NCBI GenBank assembly: GCA_018675825.1
Contig: JABGXK010000221.1
Coordinates: 1-5,389, forward strand
From: Flavobacteriales bacterium
GTDB lineage: Bacteria; Bacteroidota; Bacteroidia; Flavobacteriales; BACL11
Length of the DNA: 5,389 bases
Reading direction: 5' to 3'
Both the position numbers and the translations under genes were made by a program. Shown here piece after piece: positions 1 to 5,307 of this stretch. Positions within the stretch are counted from its first letter, which is position 1, and each line of letters opens with the position of its first letter. Below the pieces are notes generated by a model, which was given only the letters and a program-made list of their open reading frames with translations, made no database searches and was not told the DNA's origin.

Positions 1-673
1 ATCCATAAGAGCCATTAATTAAAGCTACATCTTTAAAGCCACTTTCTGTATCTAATGAAAAGGCAACTCCTGAAGAAGCTAAATCTGAACGCACCATTTT
101 TTGTACACAAACTGAAAGTCCTACATCAAAATGATCATAACCAAAATTATCTCTGTAGGAAATTGCTCTATCGGTAAATAAGGAAGCAAAACAATTTCTT
201 ACTGAAGTTAGAATTTGTTCTAGTCCTCTTACATTAAGATAAGTTTCTTGTTGTCCTGCAAAAGAGGCCTCTGGTAAATCTTCTGCTGTTGCTGATGACC
301 GTACAGCTACATCTGTAATATCTGAACCATATTGCTGAGAAAGTTGAATATATCTTTTTTGAATTTCTATCTTTAAATCTTCTGGCCATTTTCCGTTTCT
401 TATAAGCTCCCTTATTTCTAATCCGGTTTTTCTTAATGAGACTAAATCATCTATCTTAATTCCTTTAACTAAGGAACGAATAGTTTTGTCCAGTTTGTTA
501 AAACTGATAAACTGCTGGTAAGCATCAACTTTAAGAGCAAAACCGCTAGGGATATGTACTCCTAATTGACTTAGGTTTTGAATCATTTCACCTAAAGAAG
601 CGTTTTTACCTCCTACTAATTCAAGGTCACTTAATTTAACTTCTGATAAATTTAAAATGTAATTATTTGGCAT
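1..673 (-). CDS. ppsA: Phosphoenolpyruvate synthase, N-terminal part (cut by window edge)
   Basis: Reading leftward from an ATG at 673, the frame stays open for 224 codons to the window edge, so only the N-terminus is present; the E. coli enzyme is about 790 residues. The product would convert pyruvate and ATP to phosphoenolpyruvate, AMP and phosphate in the cytoplasm, for gluconeogenesis. What is seen: VGGKNASLGEM at residues 20-30, AVRSSATAEDLPEASF at 123-138 followed directly by AGQQET, FASLFTDRAISYR at 162-174, and MVRSDLASSGVAFSLDTESG at 193-212. These match the ATP-grasp (PEP/pyruvate-binding) domain of PEP synthase nearly word for word. The phosphohistidine and PEP-utilising C-terminal domains lie outside the window. 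Pyruvate phosphate dikinase is less likely because the VRSSATAEDLP form is typical of PpsA. The gene is separated from the next upstream gene by a terminator, so it should have its own promoter within about 674-905. Confidence 0.95.
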   Translation of the reverse strand, partial: MPNNYILNLSEVKLSDLELVGGKNASLGEMIQNLSQLGVHIPSGFALKVDAYQQFISFNKLDKTIRSLVKGIKIDDLVSLRKTGLEIRELIRNGKWPEDLKIEIQKRYIQLSQQYGSDITDVAVRSSATAEDLPEASFAGQQETYLNVRGLEQILTSVRNCFASLFTDRAISYRDNFGYDHFDVGLSVCVQKMVRSDLASSGVAFSLDTESGFKDVALINGSYG

Positions 674-905
674 GTATTTTTTTTATAAAAATTTTTATAA
701 AAATATTAAATTAATCAAATCAAAAAACATTTAAATAAATTCATAAATCAATGATTATCAATTTAGTGTAACTTATACACTATAAAAATTTATAGAGTTT
801 ATTAAATACATTTTACAAGATTACAGTAAGAATTAAATCTAGACTTAGAATATAGATTCTTGGCTCAAAAAGTTCGAAACTGGGACCGAGAGGTCCACCA
901 AAAAT
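674..905. other. AT-rich upstream region of pps
   Basis: This gene-free stretch lies between the pps start and the terminator of the 964-1638 gene. Next to pps there are two tandem copies of the self-complementary 12-mer TTTTTATAAAAA. Farther up is an inverted repeat, TAGTGTA-5 nt-TACACTA (764-782). I found no exact TAnnTTTG element reading toward pps, so I do not place a promoter. The right-hand part (859-905) belongs to the repeated module described separately. No open reading frame of note was seen. Confidence 0.5.
764..782. repeat. Inverted repeat TAGTGTA-N5-TACACTA upstream of pps
   Basis: Perfect 7-bp arms (764-770 and 776-782) are separated by ACTTA, about 91 bp upstream of the pps start codon. 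It could be an operator or a small RNA hairpin. There is no T-run after it, so it is not a good terminator. Assigning it to pps regulation is inference from position only. Confidence 0.35.
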
Positions 906-933
906 AAACCCACTCATTTGAGTGGGTTTTATT
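859..933. repeat. Repeated 3'-end module, copy 1 (tRNA-tail-like motif plus terminator)
   Basis: The unit reads, on the plus strand, CTTGGCTCAA, then AGTTCGAAACTGG, then a CGAGAGG...CCACCA block, then a terminator hairpin at 906-929. A second copy lies at 1738-1820; over the 30 nt from AGTTCGAAAC to CCACCA (871-900 against 1760-1789) I count 27 identical positions. GTTCGAAAC resembles a tRNA T-loop and the block ends in CCA. However, no matching acceptor or T-stem partner lies upstream, so this is not a tRNA gene. In both copies the module lies just beyond the stop codon of a minus-strand gene, with the hairpin nearest that gene. Its function is unknown. Confidence 0.75.
906..929. terminator. 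Bidirectional rho-independent terminator (copy 1)
   Basis: AAACCCACTCA (906-916) and TGAGTGGGTTT (919-929) are perfectly complementary, giving about 10 pairs around a small ATTT loop. T-rich tracts follow on both sides: TTTTATTATTTT on the plus strand and TTTATTTTT on the minus strand. It lies 34 nt beyond the stop of the 964-1638 minus-strand gene and should end that transcript before pps. It could also end any plus-strand RNA from the 780-905 region. Confidence 0.85.
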
Positions 934-963
934 ATTTTAGGATTTATGAAGAATAATTTATTT

Positions 964-1638
964 TTATTCTTTTAGTTTATTTAATGTTCTTAAAATATTA
1001 TCAAATTCATCATTTACAAACCAGCTATGATTACTTTCTCCAACTCTTTGATTTACATTTGTATTTACAACTGTATTTCTAGAGCAGTTTATTGTAAATG
1101 ATGAATTTGCAGATATAGAGATATTTCCTTCAGGATAGCCTAACATGATCAAGCCTGGCTCATTATAAGATGTGTCCATACTGTTTGAAAAAGTTAACGC
1201 TAGAATATCAGAGCCTGTAAATGTACAAGTAAACGGCATTGCATCTCCATCTTCATCTGTTATAGTTACTACATTATTTGAATAAAAATATGTGCTTGTA
1301 TCATCAAAAGTTATTGCTAATCCATTATCAGTAAACTGCATATTTCCGTTTATCCCAGATTCTTCTGGTGTCATTGTTATAGAACCAGAGTATGTCATTG
1401 TTTCGCCCATTAAATCAGTTACTGTTTGTCCATCTATAATAGTTGTCAATGATGAGTCCTGAGTAACAGAAGTAGGTGTCCAAGTTCCAACGATTGATGG
1501 TGGGTATGTGCATGATCCATCATCATCTTCTGCATCAGCATTATAATTTATAGCTGCTGAGTCTGTACATCCTTCTTCTTTTTTACAAGCAGTAAAGATA
1601 AATGATACTGCTAAGAATATATAAAGTAATTTTTTCAT
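964..1638 (-). CDS. Surface lipoprotein with lipocalin-like domain
   Basis: This 224-residue protein starts MKKLLYIFLAVSFIFTAC, a type II signal peptide with the lipobox cysteine at residue 18. The next residues, KKEE, fit the Bacteroidota lipoprotein export signal (cysteine followed by lysine and acidic residues), so surface display is plausible. Residues 23-43 form a GCTD...INYNADA...DDDGSC segment, a short two-cysteine module common at the start of Bacteroidota lipoproteins. From about residue 49 (IVGTWTPTSVT) through about 185 the chain alternates beta-strand-like stretches in the style of small lipocalin-like families, including FTCTFTGSDILALTFS. The last 40 or so residues (from about 185, SRNTVVNTNVNQRVGESNH onward) are more polar and do not continue this pattern; a late frameshift or added tail is possible. 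The ATG at 1638 is chosen because it begins the signal peptide. The gene is monocistronic, with a terminator downstream. The ligand is unknown. Confidence 0.85.
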   Translation of the reverse strand: MKKLLYIFLAVSFIFTACKKEEGCTDSAAINYNADAEDDDGSCTYPPSIVGTWTPTSVTQDSSLTTIIDGQTVTDLMGETMTYSGSITMTPEESGINGNMQFTDNGLAITFDDTSTYFYSNNVVTITDEDGDAMPFTCTFTGSDILALTFSNSMDTSYNEPGLIMLGYPEGNISISANSSFTINCSRNTVVNTNVNQRVGESNHSWFVNDEFDNILRTLNKLKE

Positions 1639-1737
1639 TTTATAATTTTTAATTAATGTTGTGCAATTTTAGAGCATTCAAAATAAAGAGTTATGCAATG
1701 CATAGTAATATAACCAGTAGTTTTTTCATTCGAAAAA
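1639..1737. other. Upstream region of the lipoprotein gene
   Basis: This AT-rich spacer holds the leader of the minus-strand lipoprotein gene. It contains the near-continuous palindrome TATGCA-A-TGCATA (1692-1704). It also contains AGTTTTT/AAAAACT arms (1719-1725 and 1733-1739) around a 7-nt loop, the last two bases of which already belong to the second module copy. A TAAAATTG sequence reading on the minus strand (near 1663-1670) resembles the TAnnTTTG -7 box but has no TTG at a fitting distance. No promoter is claimed. Confidence 0.35.
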
Positions 1738-1820
1738 CTTGCTCAATAATTATTAAAAAAGTTCGAAACTGGAAGCGAGAGGCCCACCAAAATAAACCTA
1801 CTCAAATGAGTGGGTTTTTA
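1738..1820. repeat. Repeated 3'-end module, copy 2
   Basis: This is a diverged copy of the unit at 859-933, in the same orientation. It begins CTTGCTCAA, carries a small extra AT segment (TAATTATT-like) before AGTTCGAAACTGG, and continues with GCGAGAGGCCCACCA and a terminator hairpin. Differences from copy 1 are GACC to AAGC, TCC to CCC, one A fewer in the spacer, one base in the left hairpin arm and the loop. The GGACC-GAGA-GGTCC mini-hairpin possible in copy 1 is not preserved here, so that fold is not supported. The module sits immediately downstream of the stop of the 656-residue gene. Confidence 0.75.
1794..1817. terminator. Rho-independent terminator (copy 2)
   Basis: AAACCTACTCA (1794-1804) pairs with TGAGTGGGTTT (1807-1817) except at T1799/G1812. 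In a plus-strand RNA that position is a tolerated U-G wobble; in a minus-strand RNA it is an A-C mismatch. T-rich tracts follow on both sides. The hairpin begins 4 nt beyond the stop codon of the minus-strand 656-residue gene, which it probably terminates. Confidence 0.8.
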
Positions 1821-1821
1821 T

Positions 1822-3792
1822 TTATTCCAAAATTATTTTTTTCTCTACTGTTCCATCATCATAGATGTAAAATAAAGGAGTGTTCTTTTTGTAAGGCGTT
1901 TTTTGACCTAATAGGTCGGTTAATTTTAATATTTTTTTCTTACTCTCAGCCTCATAAAGCTCGTCTGCGCCTAATATTGTAGTTGTAACACAAGCAGTGT
2001 CATTATTGTTTTGCATATCAGCAGAATAATCTGTCCAAGAACAAATTTCAATTTGTCCGACAGGAGCAGTGTATGGTGTTGCAAATATATAATTTATACT
2101 ATTGCTAGATAATAATGTGGATGTAATGTTTTCCGAAATAGGAGTAGCCCCATTAATGCTATAAGCAACATTAAAACTATTTACGTCATTTACGCCAGAA
2201 TTTAATATTTCAATCTGAATAGTACCATTACTTACATTAAGAATTGAACTAACTCCAATATCCTCAGAAAAGGGTATCTTTTCAATATCTATTGAAACAA
2301 AGAAATCTTCTGTTTGATAATCTCTATAGGTAGACCAAAATCCACTTAAAACTTCATAAGTTTGCCTGGAAATAGGAGGTGTATTTTCTCTTGCTAATGA
2401 AATATTGTTTCCATTCATATACCATAAAACATATACTCCTCCATTATTAATAATATAGGGAGAACTCAATGGAACATTATTCCAGCCATTTAAAATAGAA
2501 AGAGAATCTACAAAAACAGAATCTATTAATGTGCCAACTGCACCGTTTACACCATCATCATCATAAATCTTAGCAGTAAAAGAACTTCCTATCAAGTCTA
2601 TTCCAAAATTGGAAGAAATTAACTTTGCTGGATAAAAAGAAGGTTCAAAATAAACACCTATTCCTCCATTCCCACCTGCCCAATTTATTCCAGTTAAAGT
2701 AGTTGAAGAAATGTTATTTGCAAAACATAAATTTATATTACTTTGAGTAGTATCTAAAACAACAATTTCTTGTTCTCTTATATTATTTGTTGGGTTAATA
2801 TCACCAGTCACTCCATTAGTTTGAGAAGAGAATGTATAAGTTCCAGGCATAGTAGGAGAAAAGCTATTAGAAAAACTAATTGTAGTGTCTTGTCCTGAAG
2901 ATAAAGTATTAATAGATACATTATTTGTAATAATAGCAGCTCCAAAAGTTGGTAAAATAGAAGATGTTAAAGAAAAAGAGCCTACATTTTGATTGCCTAC
3001 ATTTTCAACATTTGTCTTCATAATATAATCACCCCCTTGGCTTGAAATAAAAATTCCTTTATTCTCAGAATTATCATTCCAACTAGCAGCAATATCAGTA
3101 ATAGGAGAAGCATTTGATATTGATGGTGGTATAAATTTTATACTGTACGGAAAAGAAGGGTATGTATCTTGCGAATGTTGTAATCCTATTGATCCTGCTA
3201 CAGATTCAATTCCAATAGTAATATCATTTCCAGTAGTAATCCCACTCATTGATTTATATTGAAAAATAATTGTAGAGTCAATATGACACAAAATAATCTG
3301 AAATGTATTAGCCCCTGTATATTGAGGATTGGCTAGTTGCCAAAAGGGGACATCTACATAAGAAATAATAGTACTATCCATATTATGATTATCAATATAA
3401 CATCTTCCAGGATTATTAGTTCCCGTAAAAGTTAAGTCAGATAACAAAGGTGCTATGAAATCATTAGCACCGCTGGCTGTAGGAATTATTGGAAAAGGAG
3501 AAGCTATGTTTTGAGGATTAGAGAAAGAAATAAATCCATTAGAGCCTATTGAAAGAGAAGCGACAGGGTACCAATAATAATTAAAATCTTCTATAGGAAA
3601 TGAACCAATAATATTATCATCTCCTAAACCGCTGACTAGATTATTAGTGCTCTCAATATCAATCCAATTATAAATAGGTCCATTTGGATTATTGCTATCC
3701 ACCCATGTATATCCATATCCATCTGGCCCTCCAGAAGTTTGCGAGAACATAAATAATGGTACACAAAGTAATATAAATAGTAGATTTTTCAT
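1822..3792 (-). CDS. Secreted multi-domain protein with T9SS C-terminal sorting domain
   Basis: This 656-residue protein starts MKNLLFILLCVPLFMFSQ, a type I signal peptide probably cleaved near residues 17-18. Residues 22-45 (GPDGYGYTWVDSNNPNGPIYNW) and the SIGSNGFISF motif at 81-90 belong to an N-terminal beta-sandwich, to about residue 222, seen in secreted Bacteroidota proteins. Residues about 235-347 look like a CARDB/Ig-like module (NVENVGNQNVGSFSL, then PGTYTF and DINPTNN). Residues about 355-505 form another beta-rich region with FTAKIYDDDGVNG. Residues about 511-606 form a second Ig-like module (SSILNVSNGTIQIEILNSG...NNNDTACV). Residues 618-656, with LTDLLGQK, LFYIYDDGTVEKKIILE and the stop, are a type A T9SS sorting domain, which directs export across the outer membrane and usually cell-surface attachment or release. 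No catalytic motif is visible, so an adhesin or structural surface role is an inference. The ATG at 3792 opens the signal peptide. Confidence 0.9.
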   Translation of the reverse strand: MKNLLFILLCVPLFMFSQTSGGPDGYGYTWVDSNNPNGPIYNWIDIESTNNLVSGLGDDNIIGSFPIEDFNYYWYPVASLSIGSNGFISFSNPQNIASPFPIIPTASGANDFIAPLLSDLTFTGTNNPGRCYIDNHNMDSTIISYVDVPFWQLANPQYTGANTFQIILCHIDSTIIFQYKSMSGITTGNDITIGIESVAGSIGLQHSQDTYPSFPYSIKFIPPSISNASPITDIAASWNDNSENKGIFISSQGGDYIMKTNVENVGNQNVGSFSLTSSILPTFGAAIITNNVSINTLSSGQDTTISFSNSFSPTMPGTYTFSSQTNGVTGDINPTNNIREQEIVVLDTTQSNINLCFANNISSTTLTGINWAGGNGGIGVYFEPSFYPAKLISSNFGIDLIGSSFTAKIYDDDGVNGAVGTLIDSVFVDSLSILNGWNNVPLSSPYIINNGGVYVLWYMNGNNISLARENTPPISRQTYEVLSGFWSTYRDYQTEDFFVSIDIEKIPFSEDIGVSSILNVSNGTIQIEILNSGVNDVNSFNVAYSINGATPISENITSTLLSSNSINYIFATPYTAPVGQIEICSWTDYSADMQNNNDTACVTTTILGADELYEAESKKKILKLTDLLGQKTPYKKNTPLFYIYDDGTVEKKIILE

Positions 3793-3808
3793 TGTATTGA
3801 TTTTTCAT
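3783..3808 (-). repeat. 10-bp direct repeat over the start codon of the T9SS cargo gene
   Basis: ATGAAAAATC occurs twice on the minus strand, at 3808-3799 and 3792-3783, with 6 nt between the copies (period 16). The second copy is the real start and opens the signal peptide. The first ATG is out of frame and would open a 37-codon overlapping frame ending at 3695. A TAGATTTA sequence (minus strand, 3815-3808), one base off the TAnnTTTG box, overlaps the first ATG. If it is the promoter, that ATG is not transcribed. Confidence 0.5.
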
Positions 3809-3925
3809 AAATCTACTAAATAATTTCTCAACAATAAAATAAGTAATTTTACTAAAATTTTAGAATAATAAAAGTTTTAGAATCCTATAGCCAAAAACTG
3901 TCTTCTTTTCTGTCCCCTTAAAACT
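3793..3925. other. Spacer upstream of the T9SS cargo gene
   Basis: This region contains the leader of the minus-strand 1822-3792 gene. Reading leftward, TTG (about 3832-3834) is followed after 16 nt by TAGATTTA (3815-3808), a weak match to the Bacteroidota TTG-N17 to 23-TAnnTTTG promoter with slightly short spacing. A perfect 12-nt palindrome, CTAAAATTTTAG, lies at 3852-3863. No coding sequence was seen. Confidence 0.3.
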
Positions 3926-3957
3926 AAAAAAACCTTATAATCTTTTGGATTATAAGG
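3926..3957 (-). terminator. Strong rho-independent terminator
   Basis: CCTTATAATC (3933-3942) and GATTATAAGG (3948-3957) form a perfect 10-bp stem with a 5-nt loop. Read on the minus strand, it is followed at once by seven T residues (A-run 3926-3932 on the plus strand). It lies 33 nt beyond the stop of the 3991-4242 esterase remnant, so the remnant keeps its original 3' end. It also insulates the 1822-3792 gene from upstream transcription. Confidence 0.88.
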
Positions 3958-3976
3958 GCTTAACTTTTATTGTTAC

Positions 3977-3991
3977 GGACTGGACTGGACT
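3977..3991. repeat. Triple tandem GGACT pentamer at a stop codon
   Basis: GGACT occurs three times in tandem (AGTCC on the minus strand). The array abuts the TAA stop (3993-3991) of the esterase-remnant gene and shares its last base. It is probably a slippage product; no function is apparent. Confidence 0.6.
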
Positions 3992-4242
3992 TAATCTAAA
4001 ATAATCTTTTTCTCAACATCTCCATTATCATAAATATAGAAAAGAAAATTATTCTTTATACCAGTTACTTTTTGACCTAATAAATTTGTGACTGAAAGAA
4101 GTTTCTTAGATTCATAAAATTCATTAACTTCTGTTGAGTTATTAGACACTAGTAAGAAAAAATCCCAAATTTCTTGTTCAATAACAATATCACTATCACC
4201 CCAATTATGAGCATTGTTATGTGAATATAACCACACTCCTTT
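3991..4242 (-). pseudogene. C-terminal remnant of an alpha/beta-hydrolase esterase with T9SS tail
   Basis: The frame is open from just after a TAG at 4245-4243 to the TAA at 3991. The longest start-bounded reading is 81 residues from a GTG at 4236, preceded by in-frame KG. Numbered from that GTG, residues 3-27 (LYSHNNAHNWGDSDIVIEQE followed by IWDFF) resemble the end of PHB-depolymerase/feruloyl-esterase-like hydrolases. There the usual form is GGxHxWP...DIxAxxEIWxFF, and the histidine (here in AHNW) is catalytic. Residues 44-81, with LLSVTNLLGQK and LFYIYDNGDVEKKIILD, are a T9SS sorting domain. The signal peptide, nucleophile elbow and the rest of the hydrolase fold are missing, and I could not find them in the 75 nt upstream in other frames. 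It is therefore most likely a decayed or deleted gene and not an active enzyme. A small functional protein is unlikely because there is no signal peptide to bring the tail to the T9SS. Confidence 0.7.
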
Positions 4243-4317
4243 CTATATCGGAAAGTAAAGTTAACTGCTCTTATTATTTTTATTAATACTTATAATCTAG
4301 TATAAATCTTAATAGAG

Positions 4318-4506
4318 TTATGATATAACTTTATAGGTTCCATCAGGATATAATGACAACCAATTTTTTAATTGATTTTCACTGTTAAGAGTAACAATTA
4401 AATTCTTAGAAGTAAATACTATTTTAGGAAGAATCTTAGGAGGACGATTTCTTATTCTTTCTAAGATCTTTTCTTTCTTTTCACTAATTTTTTGTTTTTT
4501 CTTCAT
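4318..4506 (-). CDS. Small basic protein of unknown function (62 residues)
   Basis: The protein starts MKKKQKISEKKEKILERIRN, a lysine- and arginine-rich probable helix, followed by RPPKILPKIVFTSKNLIVTL. It ends NSENQLKNWLSLYPDGTYKVIS. There is no signal peptide, membrane segment or recognised domain; the basic N-terminus would suit nucleic-acid binding, but that is inference only. An in-frame TTG at 4524 would add six residues (CYITI after the start). I prefer the ATG at 4506 because the TTG lies inside a perfect TAnnTTTG promoter box. The gene stands alone on its strand, and no hairpin was seen before the esterase remnant. It could be a chance frame, but the clean length and promoter box argue for a real gene. 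Confidence 0.5.
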   Translation of the reverse strand: MKKKQKISEKKEKILERIRNRPPKILPKIVFTSKNLIVTLNSENQLKNWLSLYPDGTYKVIS

Positions 4507-4521
4507 AATTGTAATATAGCA

Positions 4522-4529
4522 CAAATGTA
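4522..4529 (-). promoter_or_regulatory. Bacteroidota-type -7 box TACATTTG
   Basis: TACATTTG on the minus strand is an exact match to the TAnnTTTG consensus and lies 15 nt upstream of the ATG of the 62-residue gene. Transcription would start near 4515, giving a very short leader. No TTG (-33 element) was seen at the expected distance upstream, so the call is moderate. Confidence 0.45.
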
Positions 4530-4789
4530 AATAAAAAATTAATTTAGCATAGCTTTTTTAAATAAAAGTTATACTTAATTGTCAAAAACTTATATGTAAA
4601 TAAATAAAAACTTAATATTGCATGCTTAATAAATATGATTAACTATAAAAAATAATATATTATTTCAAATAAATTATATTATAATTATTAATTAAAAACA
4701 ATCGTTAATGTTAAAACCTATACAAGACCACGAAAATTAATTATATTACTTATTTTTAGAAAAAAATTAAAGAAATTAATAGATTAAAA
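4530..4789. other. Very AT-rich divergent intergenic region
   Basis: About 260 bp separate the divergent 62-residue gene (minus) and the DUF2237 gene (plus). They are almost entirely A and T, with many short runs and weak palindromes. No hairpin terminator, tRNA or ORF of note was seen. A TATTTTTA sequence at 4751-4758 is one base off the -7 consensus toward the DUF2237 gene but lacks a clear -33 TTG. Confidence 0.4.
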
Positions 4790-5167
4790 ATGAATAAAAA
4801 TATATTTGGAGAACCATTAATTACGTGTAGCATAAAACCTTTAACAGGCTTTTTTAGAAATGGTTGTTGTGATACTGATGATTCTGATAGTGGAATGCAT
4901 ACTGTTTGTATAATCGTTGATAAAGAATTTTTACTGTTTTCAAAAGCTATAGGAAATGATCTTAGTACCTCGCTCCCTCATTTTGGATTTGATGGTTTAC
5001 AAGATGGTGATAAATGGTGTTTATGTGCCTTAAGATGGAAAGAAGCCTTAATTAATAATGTAGCACCTAAAGTAATATTAGAAGCTACTAATGAGAAAAC
5101 ACTAGATGTTATTAGTATGAAAGATTTAATTAAACACTCACATAAGGAATTGAAAACAATAGATTAA
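4790..5167 (+). CDS. DUF2237 family protein
   Basis: This 125-residue protein matches the DUF2237 (COG3651) family along its whole length. IFGEPLITCS (5-14) is followed by PLTGFFRNGCCDTDDSDSG (17-35) and HTVCIIVDKEFLLFSKAIGN (37-56). DLSTSLPHFGFDGLQDGD (57-74), WCLCALRWKEA (76-86) and APKVILEATNEKTL (92-105) complete the match. Six cysteines (13, 26, 27, 40, 77, 79) occur at family-typical places. The biochemical role of the family is not established; the cysteine pattern suggests metal binding or redox chemistry but does not prove it. There is no signal peptide, so a cytoplasmic location is expected. The ATG at 4790 fits the normal family start. The next gene starts 2 nt after its TAA, so the two are probably co-transcribed. 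It is the only intact plus-strand gene in the window. Confidence 0.93.
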   Translation: MNKNIFGEPLITCSIKPLTGFFRNGCCDTDDSDSGMHTVCIIVDKEFLLFSKAIGNDLSTSLPHFGFDGLQDGDKWCLCALRWKEALINNVAPKVILEATNEKTLDVISMKDLIKHSHKELKTID

Positions 5168-5169
5168 CA

Positions 5170-5307
5170 ATGAAAAAACTACTGCTTATATTTCTTTGCT
5201 TTCCTATTGTTGGGTGTGGGGATATAAGGATGTATATCGGAGATTGTGTAAATGGATATGGAACTTATTCTATAACTATTCTTTTCTCAACTGTTCCATC
5301 ATCATAG
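5170..5307 (+). pseudogene. Truncated MORN-repeat-type lipoprotein
   Basis: Two nt after the DUF2237 stop, an ATG opens 45 codons ending in TAG. The sequence begins MKKLLLIFLCFPIVGCGD, a type II signal peptide with lipobox IVGC and cysteine at residue 16. It continues through GDCVNGYGTY (residues 24-33), which matches the start of MORN-repeat proteins (usually GDCxNGxGTY, then repeats of KYxGEWKDGKxHGxG). The MORN repeats themselves are absent. From about residue 34 the frame reads SITILFSTVPSS, which is simply the antisense of the opposite-strand T9SS tail. The gene is therefore most likely cut off by a deletion or recombination joining it to the convergent gene. A functional 45-residue lipoprotein cannot be excluded. 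There is no terminator after it in the window. Confidence 0.65.

Noticed and set aside
674..720. Tandem TTTTTATAAAAA palindromes as a regulatory or origin-like repeat
   Set aside because: Low-complexity AT sequence of this kind is expected by chance at this base composition; there are only two copies.
886..896. GGACC-GAGA-GGTCC mini-hairpin as a conserved RNA element
   Set aside because: In the second copy the arms read GGAAGC and GGCCC, which do not pair, and the changes are not compensatory.
826..900. Possible tRNA gene ending in GTTCGAAAC...CCA
   Set aside because: The T-stem partner of CTGGG and an acceptor partner of the 3' end are missing, and no D-arm or anticodon arm can be folded. 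Only the tail resembles a tRNA.
1656..1982. Plus-strand open frame of 108 codons
   Set aside because: It runs antisense through the 3' end of the T9SS cargo gene and across the repeated terminator module; its KVRNWKREAHQNKPTQMSGF stretch is just the module translated. It has no recognisable domain.
3991..4236. Intact 81-residue protein starting at GTG 4236
   Set aside because: It would be a T9SS tail without a signal peptide and only the last piece of a hydrolase, so a pseudogene is the simpler reading.
4507..4524. TTG start for the small basic protein, adding six residues
   Set aside because: The TTG is part of the TACATTTG promoter box, so it would lie upstream of the transcript; the ATG at 4506 is the better start.
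4530..4789. Hidden RNA gene, CRISPR leader or attachment site in the AT-rich gap
   Set aside because: No spaced direct repeats, GC-rich stems, tRNA end or terminator were found there.
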